64,000 nucleotides of DNA from Pseudomonas sp. ATCC 13867 (GCF_000349845.1 NC_020829.1:4595001-4659000), one strand, 5' to 3'; positions 18,803 through 29,231 are shown, numbered from the stretch's first letter. A program made the numbers and translations. Notes: generated by a model not told the origin, from the letters alone.

Positions 18803-19068
18803 TCGATTGCAGTCGGTCGTGACTACGGTGTGACTGGTAAAGCCGCATGCAAGCGGTGGTCAGCACGAATGCAAATTCTTGGTCAGGAGGAGTGCAATCG
18901 GGTGGTCAAGTCAGTGCAATTACGCGGTGATCACCCTGGATGGCAAATACCTGCCGACCAAGCCGTTCTGATTTACCGCCGTCCCCCTGCAGGAGCGGAC
19001 TCACCAGCAGCCCGAAGCCAGGCACCTCGCTCTTCGCGAATAAGGGCCGCGCCTACAGACAGCGGACA

Positions 19069-19097
19069 CAAAAAAGCCGGACCCAGGGTCCGGCTTC
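19069..19097 (-). terminator. Rho-independent terminator of pagL
   Basis: GCCGGAC and GTCCGGC pair around CCAGG. Read on the minus strand the stem is followed by a run of six or more T, directly after the pagL stop. Confidence 0.85.
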
Positions 19098-19112
19098 TTC
19101 ATCAACGGTCCG

Positions 19113-19634
19113 TTACAGAGGCTGCGTGAAATACAGGCTGTAGGACTCGATACCGTCGTTGGGCTGGCCAAGACCTGCGTTGGAGTAGTGCATCGCGCGT
19201 ACGCCAACGGCCTGGCCGCCGTTGAACTTCAGGCCCGCGCCGAGGCGATCCTCGAAGGTCAGCGCGCCACCCAGGTCCTGGTCGCCCACTTCCGAGCCGG
19301 TGAAGGCGGCGATGCCGATGCCGGCCTCAAGGAAAGGTTTGACCGACTCACCGGAGAACTCGTACACGAATACCGGGGAGAACGACAGCGAATGGCGGCC
19401 ACCGGCACGCTCGCCAGCCGACCAGTAGGTGTAGCCGGCATCCCAATAACCGCTCAGATGCCCTGTGGAACTCTCCCACCAGCTCTTGTCCCAGTCGAAG
19501 CCCAGGCCCAGCCGATAGGTCATGTCGCCCTGGCCGGTCGCACCGACGGCGCCGGTCAGGCTGGCAGCCTGCGCACTCACGATTTGCCCCAGGGAGAGAG
19601 CGGCCAAAGCGGCCAGCGAGAGTAGTTTCTTCAT
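19113..19634 (-). CDS. pagL: Lipid A 3-O-deacylase PagL
   Basis: 173-aa outer-membrane beta-barrel lipase that removes the 3-hydroxydecanoyl group from lipid A. A signal peptide ends near residue 23 (SAQA-ASL). The catalytic His-Ser pair is visible as HYSNAG, and a downstream Glu in GIESYSLYF completes the expected triad. The length equals the P. aeruginosa precursor. It is a single-gene unit with its own terminator, adjacent to murI as in PAO1. In P. aeruginosa PagL activity belongs to adaptive LPS remodelling; no regulatory site is recognised here. Confidence 0.92.
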   Translation of the reverse strand: MKKLLSLAALAALSLGQIVSAQAASLTGAVGATGQGDMTYRLGLGFDWDKSWWESSTGHLSGYWDAGYTYWSAGERAGGRHSLSFSPVFVYEFSGESVKPFLEAGIGIAAFTGSEVGDQDLGGALTFEDRLGAGLKFNGGQAVGVRAMHYSNAGLGQPNDGIESYSLYFTQPL

Positions 19635-19749
19635 CGAAACATCCTTAATGAGAAAGCTGAATGAAAAATCCCCGCGAATAACCAGTTATTATAAGGCCAC
19701 TTCTCGAACTTGGCCGACAGACCAAAGTCGATTCCAGGTAAATTTTCCT

Positions 19750-20544
19750 TCAGCCGGTGAATGCGCTGACCGGCTCGTCGCTTCCCCACAATACCGGCAT
19801 GACCTGCTCCAGGGACTCCACTGGACCGCTCGTCCAGAACTCGGAGCGCATCGCCGGCCCCTCCGCCAACAGCTCGCGCACCCGCAACAGGCGCTCCAAC
19901 TGACGCGCCACGGCGGCGCCGGTATCGATCAGCGAGATGTCGTCCGCAACCAGCTCACGCAGTAACGGACGAAGGAACGGGTAATGGGTGCAACCCAGGA
20001 TCAGCGTGTCGCAGCCTTCGGCAAGCAACGGCTCGACGTAGTGCCTCAGCAGCTCGCGCGTCTGCGGCCCGCTCAAGTCGCCAGCCTCGATCCGCTCCAC
20101 CAGCCCCGGACAGGGCTGGGTGATCACCCGCACATCGCCCGCGAAGCGATCGAGCAACGCGGCGAAACGTGCGCTCTTGAGCGTGCCGGTGGTCGCCAGG
20201 ACGCCGACCACGCCGCTGCGGGTCGCCTCGGCGGCCGGCTTCACCGCCGGCTCCATCGCCACGATCGGCACCTGCGGGTACAGCTCGCGCAGGTCGGCGG
20301 CAGCGGCGGCGGTGGCGGTGTTGCAGGCCAGCACCAGCGCCTTGGCGCCACGGGCCAGTAGGAACTCGGCAATGGCGCGGCAACGTTCGCGGATGTAGTC
20401 GGGGGTCTTCTCGCCGTAGGGGACGTGTCCGCAGTCGGCGAGGTAGATCAGCGACTCGTTGGGCAGCCGGGCACGGATTTCGTGAAGGACGCTGAGCCCG
20501 CCGACGCCGGAGTCGAAGACACCGATGGGCGCGACGTCAACCAT
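19750..20544 (-). CDS. murI: Glutamate racemase
   Basis: 264-aa racemase supplying D-glutamate for peptidoglycan. The two catalytic Cys are in ACNTATA and LGCTHYPF, and the N-terminus shows [13 protein letters not shown]. The ATG at 20544 is chosen because it gives [13 protein letters not shown]; it overlaps the moeB stop by 8 nt (ATGGTTGA). It is the last gene of a tightly packed minus-strand run hemA-prfA-prmC-moeB-murI. Confidence 0.95.
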   Translation of the reverse strand: MVDVAPIGVFDSGVGGLSVLHEIRARLPNESLIYLADCGHVPYGEKTPDYIRERCRAIAEFLLARGAKALVLACNTATAAAAADLRELYPQVPIVAMEPAVKPAAEATRSGVVGVLATTGTLKSARFAALLDRFAGDVRVITQPCPGLVERIEAGDLSGPQTRELLRHYVEPLLAEGCDTLILGCTHYPFLRPLLRELVADDISLIDTGAAVARQLERLLRVRELLAEGPAMRSEFWTSGPVESLEQVMPVLWGSDEPVSAFTG

Positions 20545-21292
20545 GCGCCACTCCGCACACGGCGCACTGCGGATCACGCTTGACGCGCAGTTCGCGGAAG
20601 CGCGTACCCAAGGCGTCGATCAGCAGCAAGCGTCCCACCAGCGGCTCGCCAAAGCCGGCCAGCAGCTTCAGCGCTTCAAGCGCCTGCAGGCTGCCCACCA
20701 GGCCCACCAGCGGGCCGACCACGCCGGCCTCGCTGCAGGTCAGTTCGGCTTCGCTACCGTGGCCGTAGAGGCAATGGTAGCAGGGGCTTTCCTCGCGGCG
20801 CGGATCGAACACCGAGAGCTGCCCTTCCAGGCGGATCGCCGCGCCGCTCACCAGCGGCTTCTTCGCGGCGACACAGGCGGCGTTCACCGCCTCGCGAGTG
20901 CCGAAGTTGTCGCAGCAGTCCAGCACCAGGTCCACCGCCGCCACGGCGGCGTCAAGGGAATCGGCGTCCAGCGCCTGGCGATGGGCGAGCAGTTTCACGT
21001 CCGGGTTCAACGCGGTCAGGCGAGCAATGGCTGAATCCACCTTACTCACGCCGACGCTGTCGGTGTCGTGGATGATCTGCCGCTGCAGATTGGTCAGGTC
21101 GACGCTGTCGAAGTCCGCCAGGTGCAACTCGCCGACGCCGGCGGCGGCCAGATACAGCGCCACCGGGGCGCCCAGGCCGCCGAGACCGACGATCAGCACG
21201 CGGCTGTCCTTCAGGCGCAGTTGGCCGTCGACGTCAATCTGCGACAGCAGGATCTGCCGGCTGTAACGCAGCAGTTCGTTATCGCTCAGCAT
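20537..21292 (-). CDS. moeB: Molybdopterin-synthase adenylyltransferase (MoeB/ThiF family)
   Basis: 251-aa E1-like enzyme that adenylates the C-terminal glycine of the small molybdopterin synthase subunit MoaD. The nucleotide-binding motif GLGGLGAP, the DLTNLQRQ segment and two CxxC zinc pairs (CYHC and the C-terminal CAVC) are visible. Its role in moco versus thiamine sulfur transfer cannot be separated by reading alone. The start overlaps the prmC stop by 7 nt and the end overlaps murI. Confidence 0.9.
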   Translation of the reverse strand: MLSDNELLRYSRQILLSQIDVDGQLRLKDSRVLIVGLGGLGAPVALYLAAAGVGELHLADFDSVDLTNLQRQIIHDTDSVGVSKVDSAIARLTALNPDVKLLAHRQALDADSLDAAVAAVDLVLDCCDNFGTREAVNAACVAAKKPLVSGAAIRLEGQLSVFDPRREESPCYHCLYGHGSEAELTCSEAGVVGPLVGLVGSLQALEALKLLAGFGEPLVGRLLLIDALGTRFRELRVKRDPQCAVCGVAHG

Positions 21293-22116
21293 GTCCAGCT
21301 CCCGAGACTGATACGTTGGTGGCCGCCGAGATCGCGGCGGCTTTCCACGTGTGCAAAGCCACGAGTCAGCAGCAGGTCGCGCACGGCGTCGGCCTGGTCG
21401 AAGCCATGTTCGAGCATCAGCCAGCCGCCGTTCTCCAGGTGCGCGGGCGCCTGCTCGACGATCAGGCGGATGTCGTCCAGGCCGTCAGCCCCGGAGACCA
21501 GCGCGCTCGACGGTTCGAAACGCACGTCGCCCTGCGCGAGGTGCGGGTCGGCGCTGGGAATGTAGGGCGGGTTGCTGACGATCAGCGAGAAGCGCTCGCC
21601 GGCCAGCTCGGAAAACCACTGACTGGCGCGGAAGGCGGCGTTTGCCAGATCCAGGCGCTCGCGGTTGCGCTCGGCCAGGGCCACGGCCTCGGCCACGCGG
21701 TCCACCCCCAGCACTTGCCAGCCCGGACGTTCGCAGGCCAGGGCCAGGGCGATGGCGCCGGTACCGGTGCCCAGGTCGAGCACGCGGGCCGGCGTGGCCG
21801 GCAGCAGGTCGAGGGCGGTTTCCACCAGCAGTTCAGTGTCCGGGCGCGGGATCAGGGTGTGCGGCGCAACTTCCAGGTCCAGGCTCCAGAAACCCTGGCG
21901 GCCGAGGATGTAGGCCACCGGCTCGCCGGCCTGACGACGGGCGAGGAAGCTGTCGAACAGGTCGCGAGCCTCGCGGCTGACCACACGCTCAGGCCAGGTA
22001 CGCAGGAAACTGCGCGACTTGCCCAGCGCGGCGGCGAGCAGTAGCTCGGCGTCCAGACGCGCGCTGGGCGAGTCCGGCAGTTGCGCCTCGTTGAGCAGGG
22101 TCATGATGGTTGCCAT
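21286..22116 (-). CDS. prmC: Peptide chain release factor N5-glutamine methyltransferase
   Basis: 276-aa SAM-dependent methyltransferase (HemK) that methylates the Gln of the GGQ motif in release factors. The SAM-binding LDLGTGTGAIALALA and the catalytic NPPYI motifs are clear. It lies directly downstream of prfA, which encodes its substrate, with a 26-nt gap. The start at 22116 gives MATIMTLLNEAQL and the usual length; an ATG four codons later is also possible, and an upstream in-frame extension is low complexity. Confidence 0.94.
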   Translation of the reverse strand: MATIMTLLNEAQLPDSPSARLDAELLLAAALGKSRSFLRTWPERVVSREARDLFDSFLARRQAGEPVAYILGRQGFWSLDLEVAPHTLIPRPDTELLVETALDLLPATPARVLDLGTGTGAIALALACERPGWQVLGVDRVAEAVALAERNRERLDLANAAFRASQWFSELAGERFSLIVSNPPYIPSADPHLAQGDVRFEPSSALVSGADGLDDIRLIVEQAPAHLENGGWLMLEHGFDQADAVRDLLLTRGFAHVESRRDLGGHQRISLGSWTC

Positions 22117-22142
22117 CGTCGCTCTCTCAGTCGCCCGCTCTC

Positions 22143-23225
22143 TCAATCACCAAGCGCGGCCAACTGGTCGGCCTGGAACTCTTGCAGCAGGGGCTCGATC
22201 ACCTGATCCACCGCGCCTTCCATCACTTCCCCCAGGGAGTAGAGGGTGAGGTTGATGCGGTGGTCGGTCACCCGGCCCTGGGGGAAATTGTAGGTGCGAA
22301 TGCGCTCGGAGCGGTCGCCCGAACCGACCAGCAGCTTGCGCGTGCTGGCGATGGCCTGCTGGGCGGCGGCCTGCTGCTGGTCGTTGAGCTTGGCCGCAAG
22401 CCAGGCCATCGCCTTCGCGCGGTTCTTGTGCTGCGAGCGCTCTTCCTGGCATTCGACCACGATGCCCGAGGGAATGTGCGTGATGCGCACCGCCGAGTCG
22501 GTCTTGTTCACGTGCTGACCGCCAGCGCCGGAGGAGCGATAGGTATCCACGCGCAGGTCGGCCGGGTTGATCTCGATGGCCGCCTGCTCGTCCGGCTCGG
22601 GCAGCACCGCCACGGTGCAGGCCGAGGTGTGGATGCGCCCCTGGGATTCGGTTTCCGGCACGCGCTGCACGCGGTGGGCACCGGACTCGAACTTGAGCTT
22701 GGCGTAGACATTGTCGCCCTCGACCCGGGCGATCACCTCTTTATAACCGCCGTGCTCACCCTCGTTCTCGGACATGATTTCCACGCGCCAGCCCTGCCTC
22801 TCGGCATAACGCGAGTACATGCGGAACAGGTCGCCGGAGAAGATCGCCGCCTCGTCGCCGCCGGTGCCGGCGCGGATTTCCAGGAAGACGTTACGGCCGT
22901 CGTTGGGGTCCTTGGGCAGCAGCATGCGCTGCAGGCGGTCCTCCAGGTCGACCAGTGCGGTCTTCGCTTCCGCGACTTCCTCCTCGGCCATCTCGCGCAG
23001 GTCCGGGTCGCTGTCCTTGAGCAGCGCCTGGGCGCCCTCCAGGTCCGACTGCACCTTGCGGAACTCGCGGAAGGCAAGGAAGACCGGCTCCACTTCCGCG
23101 TATTCGCGGGAGTAGGCGCGGAACTTGGTCTGGTCGCTGATCACCTCGGCGTCCCCCAGAAGCGCGGTGAGCTCTTCGTAGCGGTCGCTGAGGATGTCCA
23201 GCTTTTTCAGGAGGGACGCTTTCAT
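22143..23225 (-). CDS. prfA: Peptide chain release factor 1
   Basis: 360-aa class I release factor reading UAA and UAG. The GGQ catalytic motif occurs in [18 protein letters not shown]. The start overlaps the hemA stop by 4 nt (ATGA), so translation is coupled. The length is standard. Confidence 0.97.
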   Translation of the reverse strand: MKASLLKKLDILSDRYEELTALLGDAEVISDQTKFRAYSREYAEVEPVFLAFREFRKVQSDLEGAQALLKDSDPDLREMAEEEVAEAKTALVDLEDRLQRMLLPKDPNDGRNVFLEIRAGTGGDEAAIFSGDLFRMYSRYAERQGWRVEIMSENEGEHGGYKEVIARVEGDNVYAKLKFESGAHRVQRVPETESQGRIHTSACTVAVLPEPDEQAAIEINPADLRVDTYRSSGAGGQHVNKTDSAVRITHIPSGIVVECQEERSQHKNRAKAMAWLAAKLNDQQQAAAQQAIASTRKLLVGSGDRSERIRTYNFPQGRVTDHRINLTLYSLGEVMEGAVDQVIEPLLQEFQADQLAALGD

Positions 23226-24490
23226 CGCTTGTCAGTGCCCTCCTCGAGGGCGAACAGTTCCTGCGCGACGGCCAGCGCATCGATGCGGCCCTCGGCGGAG
23301 AGTTTCTTCATCTGCACGCTGGGCGCATGCAGCAACTTGTTGGTCAGGCCACGGCTGAGCTGGGCGATCACTTCCATCGGGTCGGCGCCGTTGGCCAGCA
23401 GGCGCTGGGCCTTCTGGGTTTCCTCGTCGCGCAGGCGCTCGGCCTGCTGGCGGTAGGCGCGCAGCACGTCGACGGCGGCCAGTTCGCGCAGGCGCGCCAT
23501 GAAATCGACGACGCCATCGCCCACCAACTCCTCAGCGGCCTGGGCGGCGCCCTGGCGGCTCTTGAGGTTCTCGGCGACCACCTCGTGGAGATCGTCGACG
23601 CTATAGAGGTAGACGTCTTCCAGCTCGCCGACTTCCGGCTCGATGTCGCGCGGTACGGCGATGTCGACCATGAACATCGGCTTGTGCCGGCGCTGCTTCA
23701 GCGCGCGCTCCACCGCACCCTTGCCGAGGATCGGCAACTGGCTGGCGGTGGAGCTGATGACGATGTCGCTGTTGACCAGTTCGTCGGGCATGTCCGCCAG
23801 CAGGATGGCGCGAGCGCCGAACTGCTCGGCCAGCTGGCTGGCGCGCTCCAGGGTACGGTTGGCGACCACGATGCGCTTCACGCCCTGCTCATGCAGGTGG
23901 CGCGCGACCAGGGTGATGGTCTCGCCGGCGCCGATCAGCAGTGCCTGGCTGCGGCTCAGGTCGCTGAAGATCTGCCGGGCCAGGCTCACCGCGGCGAAGG
24001 CCACGGACACCGGGTTCTCGCCAATGGCAGTGTCGGTACGCACGGTCTTGGCGGTGCTGAAGGTGGCCTGGAACAGGCGGCCGAGCATCGGGCCGATGGT
24101 GCCGGCTTCACGGGCCACGGCGTAGGCGGATTTCATCTGGCCGAGGATCTGCGGCTCGCCGAGCACCATCGAGTCCAGGCCGGCGGCGACGCGCATCATG
24201 TGGCGCACCGCTTCGTCGTCCTGGTGGACGTAGGCGCAAGCGCGCAGGTCGTCGATGCTCAGGTTGTGGTAATCGGCCAGCCAGGCCAGCACGTCGCCGG
24301 CATCCGGATGCTCGATCTCCAGGTAGAGCTCGCTGCGGTTGCAGGTGGAGAGGATGGCGGCTTCGCGGCTGGACGTCAGACGGCAGAGCAGTTGCAAGGC
24401 CTCGACCATCTGCTCGGGAGTAAAAGCCACGCGCTCGCGCACGGCCACGGACGCGGTCTTGTGGTTGATACCGAGGGCAATGAAGGCCAT
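23222..24490 (-). CDS. hemA: Glutamyl-tRNA reductase
   Basis: 422-aa enzyme of the C5 pathway that reduces glutamyl-tRNA to glutamate-1-semialdehyde, the first committed step of tetrapyrrole synthesis. The catalytic Cys lies in STCNRSELY, and the NADPH-binding region reads [15 protein letters not shown]. The start at 24490 gives [15 protein letters not shown] and the normal length; the longer frame upstream is non-conserved. It heads the hemA-prfA-prmC-moeB-murI run and is divergent from the TPR lipoprotein gene across a 189-bp promoter gap. Confidence 0.96.
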   Translation of the reverse strand: MAFIALGINHKTASVAVRERVAFTPEQMVEALQLLCRLTSSREAAILSTCNRSELYLEIEHPDAGDVLAWLADYHNLSIDDLRACAYVHQDDEAVRHMMRVAAGLDSMVLGEPQILGQMKSAYAVAREAGTIGPMLGRLFQATFSTAKTVRTDTAIGENPVSVAFAAVSLARQIFSDLSRSQALLIGAGETITLVARHLHEQGVKRIVVANRTLERASQLAEQFGARAILLADMPDELVNSDIVISSTASQLPILGKGAVERALKQRRHKPMFMVDIAVPRDIEPEVGELEDVYLYSVDDLHEVVAENLKSRQGAAQAAEELVGDGVVDFMARLRELAAVDVLRAYRQQAERLRDEETQKAQRLLANGADPMEVIAQLSRGLTNKLLHAPSVQMKKLSAEGRIDALAVAQELFALEEGTDKR

Positions 24491-24679
24491 GCAGAGTCGC
24501 TGAGCTGATCGGAAAGCCCGCAATTGTCCTACGTCGCCCAGTGAAGGACAACCACCCGCGACGTAACGCACACTGCAAATCGTATACAAGGCCCGAAGCC
24601 ACGCTTGCCCATTGGGATTGCCACATTCCTTATGTCATGATGGGTCCCATTTCGCAGGTTAGGTCACCGTCCTTCCTCT

Positions 24680-26404
24680 ATGAACAAGTCTCTTGCGCTG
24701 CTGACTGCTCTGCTGCTGCTCGGCGGCTGCCAGTCCCTTTCCCATAAAACGCCGGATGGTTCTTCCGCCGAGAAGGACAAGGCCGTCGCCGCCCAGAAGG
24801 ACCGGAAGTACGGCTCCTTCAGCGAAGAGACCCTGTACTCGCTGCTGGTGGCGGAGCTCGCCGGCCAGCGCAACCGCTTTGACATCGCCCTCTCCAACTA
24901 CGTCGAGCAGGCCCGCGCCACCCAGGACCCAGGGGTCGCCGAGCGCGCCTTCCGCATCGCCGAATACCTGGGCGCCGACCAGGAAGCCCTGGATACCTCG
25001 CTGATCTGGGCCAAGGCCGCACCGGACAACCTCGACGCCCAGCGCGCCGCCGCCATCCAGCTGGCGCGCACCGGGCAGTACGACGAATCGATGGTGTACA
25101 TGGAGAAAGTCCTCAACGGCCAGGGCGACACCCATTTCGACTTCCTCGCGCTGTCCGCCGCCGAGACCGACCCGGACACCCGCGCGGGTCTGCTGCAGAG
25201 CTTCGATCGCCTGTTGAAAAAGTACCCGGACAACGGCCAGTTGCTGTTCGGCAAGGCCCTGCTGCTGCAACAGGACGGCCGTCCGCAGGAGGCCCTGCAC
25301 CTGCTGGAAGACAACGCCGCCAGCAAGCACGACGTCGCCCCGCTGCTGCTGCGCGCGCGCCTGCTGCAAAGCATGAAGCGCAGCGACGAAGCGCTACCGC
25401 TGCTCAAGAACGGCATCAAGGAACACCCGGACGACAAGCGCGTACACCTCGCCTACGCCCGCCTGCTGGTGGAACAGAACCGCCTGGACGAAGCCAAGGC
25501 CGAGTTCTCCGCGCTGGTCGAGCAGTTCCCCGATGACGACGACCTGCGCTTCTCCCTGGCGCTGGTCTGCCTGGAAGCCCAGGCCTGGGACGAGGCCAAG
25601 GTCTACCTGCAGGAACTGGTCGAGCGCGACAGCCATGTCGACGCCGCCCACTTCAACCTGGGCCGCCTGGCCGAGGAGCAGAAGAACCCGGAAACCGCCC
25701 TCAAGGAATACGCCCAGGTCGGCCCCGGCAACGACTTCCTTCCGGCGCAACTGCGCCAGAGCGAAATCCTGCTCGACCAGAAGCGCATCGACGAAGCCTC
25801 CCGCCGCCTCGCCGAAGCCCGCGATCGCCAGCCGGACTACGCCATCCAGCTGTACCTGATCGAGGCCGAGGGCCTGTCCAACCGCGACCAGGTCGACCGT
25901 GCCTGGAACGCCATCCAGCAAGGCCTCAAGCAGTTCCCGGACGACCTCAATCTGCTCTACACCCGCTCCATGCTCGCCGAGAAGCGCAATGACCTGTCAC
26001 AGATGGAGCAGGACCTGCGCCTGATCATCCAGCGCGAGCCGGACAACGCAATGGCGCTCAACGCGCTGGGCTACACCCTGGCCGACCGCACCACCCGCTA
26101 CAGCGAGGCCCACGACCTGATCCAGAAGGCCCACTCGCTGAACCCGGATGACCCGGCCATTCTCGACAGCCTGGGCTGGGTCAACTACCGCCTGGGCAAC
26201 CTCAGCGAAGCGGAAACCTACCTGCGCAAGGCGCTGGAACGCTTCCCCGACCACGAAGTCGCCGCCCACCTGGGCGAAGTGCTCTGGGCCCAGGGCAAGC
26301 AGAGCGAAGCCCGCAAGGTGTGGGCCGCCGCCCTGCAAGCCCAGCCCGACAGCACCGTCCTGCGCGACACCATGAAGCGCCTGACCGGCTCTGGAACCCT
26401 CTGA
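24680..26404 (+). CDS. TPR-repeat lipoprotein
   Basis: 574-aa predicted lipoprotein with a lipobox ending at Cys17 (LGGC). Most of the mature protein is tetratricopeptide-like helical repeats; the clearest are near the C-terminus (NALGYTLADRT..., DSLGWVNYRLGNLSEAETYLRKAL). It matches the conserved Pseudomonas protein PA4667, found next to lolB (from memory). Its role is unknown; an outer-membrane scaffold function is inferred from lipobox and TPRs. No good Shine-Dalgarno is seen upstream of the ATG. lolB follows after only 3 nt, suggesting one operon. Confidence 0.85.
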   Translation: MNKSLALLTALLLLGGCQSLSHKTPDGSSAEKDKAVAAQKDRKYGSFSEETLYSLLVAELAGQRNRFDIALSNYVEQARATQDPGVAERAFRIAEYLGADQEALDTSLIWAKAAPDNLDAQRAAAIQLARTGQYDESMVYMEKVLNGQGDTHFDFLALSAAETDPDTRAGLLQSFDRLLKKYPDNGQLLFGKALLLQQDGRPQEALHLLEDNAASKHDVAPLLLRARLLQSMKRSDEALPLLKNGIKEHPDDKRVHLAYARLLVEQNRLDEAKAEFSALVEQFPDDDDLRFSLALVCLEAQAWDEAKVYLQELVERDSHVDAAHFNLGRLAEEQKNPETALKEYAQVGPGNDFLPAQLRQSEILLDQKRIDEASRRLAEARDRQPDYAIQLYLIEAEGLSNRDQVDRAWNAIQQGLKQFPDDLNLLYTRSMLAEKRNDLSQMEQDLRLIIQREPDNAMALNALGYTLADRTTRYSEAHDLIQKAHSLNPDDPAILDSLGWVNYRLGNLSEAETYLRKALERFPDHEVAAHLGEVLWAQGKQSEARKVWAAALQAQPDSTVLRDTMKRLTGSGTL

Positions 26405-26407
26405 TCC

Positions 26408-27043
26408 ATGCGTTTACGTCATCTGCTCGGGGCCGCCACCCTCGCCCTGCTCGCCGGCTGCTCCGGCCTCGGCACCCACGAGTCCCTGGAAGGCCAGGGC
26501 AATGCCACCGCCTGGAGCGCCCACAAGGCGCGCATCGCCACCCTCGACGGCTGGCAGATCGACGGCAAGGTGGGCATTCGCGCGCCCAAGGACTCCGGCA
26601 GCGGCACCCTGTTCTGGCTGCAGCGCCAGGACTACTACGACATCCGCCTGTCCGGTCCGCTGGGCCGTGGCGCGGCGCGCCTGACCGGGCGCGAGGGCGC
26701 GGTGACCCTGGAAGTCGCCGGCCAGGGCCGCTATGAGGCCGCCTCCCCCGAAGAGCTACTGGAGCAACAGATGGGCTGGCGCCTGCCGGTTTCCCATCTG
26801 CTCTGGTGGATTCGCGGCCTGCCCGCGCCGGACAGCAAGAGCCGCCTGACCCTGGACAGCGACAGCCACCTGGCCAGGCTCGAACAGGACGGCTGGGACG
26901 TGGAATACACCCGCTACAGCGAGCAGAACGGCTACTGGCTGCCCGAACGCCTGAAGCTGCATGGCCAGGATCTGGACGTCACCCTGGTGGTCAAGACCTG
27001 GCAGCCGCGCCAACTGGGCGCCAGCCAGGCGGGCCAGCAGTGA
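26408..27043 (+). CDS. lolB: Outer-membrane lipoprotein receptor LolB
   Basis: 211-aa lipoprotein (lipobox LLAGC, Cys18) that accepts lipoproteins from LolA and inserts them into the outer membrane. The conserved W-rich segment ([11 protein letters not shown]) and the [10 protein letters not shown] region fit the family. It lies between the TPR lipoprotein gene and ispE, and its stop is one nucleotide from the ispE start, the standard gammaproteobacterial order. Confidence 0.92.
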   Translation: MRLRHLLGAATLALLAGCSGLGTHESLEGQGNATAWSAHKARIATLDGWQIDGKVGIRAPKDSGSGTLFWLQRQDYYDIRLSGPLGRGAARLTGREGAVTLEVAGQGRYEAASPEELLEQQMGWRLPVSHLLWWIRGLPAPDSKSRLTLDSDSHLARLEQDGWDVEYTRYSEQNGYWLPERLKLHGQDLDVTLVVKTWQPRQLGASQAGQQ

Positions 27044-27044
27044 C

Positions 27045-27893
27045 ATGCGGGACCGCCTGACCCTGCCGGCGCCGGCCAAGCTCAACCTGTTCCTGCACAT
27101 CAACGGCCGCCGCCCCGACGGCTACCACGAGCTGCAGACCCTCTTCCAGTTCCTCGACCACGGTGACGAACTGCACTTCGCCCTGCGCGAGGATGGCGAA
27201 ATCCGCCTGAACACCGAGATCGAAGGCGTTCCCCACGACAGCAACCTGATCGTCAAGGCCGCCCGCCGGCTGCAGGAGCAATCGGGGTGCCGACTGGGCG
27301 CCGATATCTGGCTGGACAAGCGCCTGCCAATGGGCGGCGGCATCGGCGGCGGCAGCTCCGACGCCGCCACCACCCTGCTCGGCCTGAAGCACCTGTGGAA
27401 TCTCGACTGGGACGAAGAGCGCCTCGCTGCCCTGGGCCTGACGCTCGGCGCCGACGTGCCGGTGTTCGTGCGAGGCCGCGCCGCGTTCGCCGAAGGGGTC
27501 GGCGAGAAGCTCACGCCGGTCACGCTGGAGGAGCCCTGGTTCCTCGTCGCCGTACCGCAAGTCTTTGTCTCCACAGCAGAAGTTTTCTCCGATCCCGAGT
27601 TGACACGGGATACTCCGCCCATTAAAGTTCGCAGCCTTCTCGGGGTGGACGGTCATAACGACTGCCAGCCGGTCGTCGAGAAGCGTTACCCGGATGTACG
27701 TAACGCACTGATCCAGCTAGGTAAATTTACCGAAGCGAGATTGACCGGCACCGGAGCTTGTGTATTTGGGAGCTTCCCAAATCAAGGCGATGCTGATAAA
27801 GTTCGCCGCCAACTTCCGGCCACTCTGCCGAGTTTTGTCGCCCAGGGGCGTAACATCTCGATGTTGCACCGCAAGCTGCAAAGCCTGGTCTGA
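27045..27893 (+). CDS. ispE: 4-diphosphocytidyl-2-C-methyl-D-erythritol kinase
   Basis: 282-aa GHMP kinase of the MEP isoprenoid pathway. The N-terminal [10 protein letters not shown] and the phosphate-binding loop [13 protein letters not shown] are visible. The start ATG at 27045 is one base after the lolB stop (TGAcATG). The last 300 bases are noticeably richer in A and T than the rest of the gene, probably because promoter elements for the downstream tRNA-Gln genes lie there (inference). Confidence 0.95.
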   Translation: MRDRLTLPAPAKLNLFLHINGRRPDGYHELQTLFQFLDHGDELHFALREDGEIRLNTEIEGVPHDSNLIVKAARRLQEQSGCRLGADIWLDKRLPMGGGIGGGSSDAATTLLGLKHLWNLDWDEERLAALGLTLGADVPVFVRGRAAFAEGVGEKLTPVTLEEPWFLVAVPQVFVSTAEVFSDPELTRDTPPIKVRSLLGVDGHNDCQPVVEKRYPDVRNALIQLGKFTEARLTGTGACVFGSFPNQGDADKVRRQLPATLPSFVAQGRNISMLHRKLQSLV

Positions 27894-27923
27894 GAAGAAG
27901 CAATGTAATCGGTTGTACGATAC

Positions 27924-27998
27924 AGGGGCGTCGCCAAGCGGTAAGGCAGCAGGTTTTGATCCTGCCATGCGTTGGTTCGAATCCAGCCGCCCCTGCCA
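27924..27998 (+). tRNA. tRNA-Gln (anticodon TTG), first copy
   Basis: 75-nt cloverleaf. Acceptor AGGGGCG pairs with CGCCCCT, the anticodon loop TTTTGAT carries TTG, the T loop is TTCGAAT, and GCCA is encoded at the 3' end. It is identical to the copy at 28061. Confidence 0.97.
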
Positions 27999-28060
27999 TT
28001 AACCCACAGGGTTCAACGTACAGCGTCAACGAACACATTGCTCCGCAAGTTGTAAGCTAC

Positions 28061-28135
28061 AGGGGCGTCGCCAAGCGGTAAGGCAGCAGGTTTTGATCCT
28101 GCCATGCGTTGGTTCGAATCCAGCCGCCCCTGCCA
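28061..28135 (+). tRNA. tRNA-Gln (anticodon TTG), second copy
   Basis: Identical in sequence to the tRNA at 27924-27998 and 62 nt downstream of it, probably in one transcript with it. It has the same acceptor, anticodon loop and encoded CCA. Confidence 0.97.
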
Positions 28136-28187
28136 TTTTCTTCTGGCTCAACCGGGCCTACCCTCAAGCCGACACAGGTACCGCAGC

Positions 28188-29129
28188 GTGTCCAAAATGA
28201 TGGTTTTCACGGGGAACGCCAACCCCGATCTGGCACGCCGTGTCGTACGGCAGCTGCATATTCCCCTCGGTGACGTTTCTGTCGGTAAATTCTCCGACGG
28301 CGAAATCAGTGTCGAAATCAATGAAAATGTTCGTGGTAAGGACGTTTTCCTGATCCAGCCGACCTGCGCACCGACCAACGACAACCTGATGGAACTGGTG
28401 GTAATGGCCGATGCCTTCCGCCGCTCCTCGGCGACTCGTATCACGGCAGTCATCCCCTACTTCGGTTATGCCCGCCAGGATCGCCGTCCGCGCTCCGCCC
28501 GCGTGGCCATCAGCGCCAAGGTCGTTGCCGACATGCTGACCGTCGTAGGCGTCAACCGCGTTCTCACCGTTGACCTGCACGCCGACCAGATCCAGGGCTT
28601 CTTCGACATCCCCGTCGACAACATCTACGGCTCGCCCGTACTGGTCGACGACATCGAAGACCAGCGCTTCGAGAACCTGATGATCGTCTCCCCGGACATC
28701 GGTGGCGTGGTGCGTGCTCGCGCCGTCGCCAAGTCCCTGGGTGTGGACCTCGCCATCATCGACAAACGTCGTCCGAAGGCCAACCAGTCCGAAGTCATGC
28801 ACATCATCGGTGATGTCGAAGGCCGTACCTGCGTACTGGTCGACGACATGGTCGATACCGCCGGCACCCTCGGCCACGCCGCCAAGGCTCTGAAAGAGCA
28901 CGGCGCCGCCAAGGTCATCGCCTACTGCACCCACCCGGTGCTGTCCGGCCGTGCCATCGAGAACATCGAGAATTCCGTACTGGACGAGCTGGTGGTGACC
29001 AACACCATCCCGCTGTCCGCTGCTGCGCAAGCCTGTGGCCGCATCCGCCAGCTGGACATCGCTCCGGTTGTCGCTGAAGCCATGCGCCGCATCAGCAATG
29101 AAGAATCGATCAGCGCCATGTTCCGCTAA
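28188..29129 (+). CDS. prs: Ribose-phosphate pyrophosphokinase
   Basis: 313-aa PRPP synthetase making 5-phosphoribosyl-1-diphosphate for nucleotide, His and Trp synthesis. The PRPP-binding loop reads [11 protein letters not shown] and the Mg/ribose-5-phosphate region [11 protein letters not shown]. The start is GTG at 28188 (giving [14 protein letters not shown]), which matches the usual protein; ATG codons three and four residues later are weaker choices. AGGT lies about 12 nt upstream. Confidence 0.95.
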   Translation: MSKMMVFTGNANPDLARRVVRQLHIPLGDVSVGKFSDGEISVEINENVRGKDVFLIQPTCAPTNDNLMELVVMADAFRRSSATRITAVIPYFGYARQDRRPRSARVAISAKVVADMLTVVGVNRVLTVDLHADQIQGFFDIPVDNIYGSPVLVDDIEDQRFENLMIVSPDIGGVVRARAVAKSLGVDLAIIDKRRPKANQSEVMHIIGDVEGRTCVLVDDMVDTAGTLGHAAKALKEHGAAKVIAYCTHPVLSGRAIENIENSVLDELVVTNTIPLSAAAQACGRIRQLDIAPVVAEAMRRISNEESISAMFR

Positions 29130-29183
29130 GGCGGGACAGCGCTGACGTAAAGCGCCCCGTCACGCCGATGGGGCATTAGCAAA

Positions 29184-29231
29184 ATCGCCCGAACGCTGGT
29201 CGCAAGCGTCCGGGCGATCTTGTCATTTTGG
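29184..29231 (+). terminator. Hairpin between prs and rplY
   Basis: ATCGCCCG and CGGGCGAT (29184-29218), extended by AACGCT and AAGCGT, form a long imperfect stem, followed by CTTGTCATTTT. It may terminate prs or sit in the rplY leader; the gap is 112 bp. Confidence 0.6.

Larger units (their letters stand above)
16959..18925. mobile_element. IS21-like terminal-repeat element (no istAB) inserted in cynS
   Basis: The ends are inverted: both start GCGTAATTGCA and then carry three further copies, every 22-24 nt, of a motif of the type TTGCAT-N-CTGACCA. Left copies run from 16959 to about 17055; right copies, inverted, from about 18843 to 18925. Multiple terminal repeats of this kind are a hallmark of IS21-family ends. 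A 7-bp direct repeat, GGTGATC, flanks the element. Without the nested IS it is only about 350 bp and shows no istA/istB, so it looks like a non-autonomous, MITE-like derivative. Confidence 0.65.
16851..18971 (+). pseudogene. cynS: Cyanase (cynS) 3' fragment interrupted by mobile elements
   Basis: The plus strand from 16851 to 16958 encodes a cyanate hydratase C-terminal segment ([20 protein letters not shown]...EGGSRAVI). After an insertion it resumes at about 18924 with AVITLDGKYLPTKPF and a TGA at 18969-18971, the usual end of CynS. The N-terminal two thirds are absent, so the gene was already truncated or was deleted together with cynR. The insertion duplicates GGTGATC (16952-16958 and 18926-18932). 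It cannot make cyanase. Confidence 0.82.

Noticed and set aside
18989..19050. A third REP element near pagL
   Set aside because: Only scattered matches (AGGAGCG, CTTCGCGAATAAG) remain; too degraded to call.
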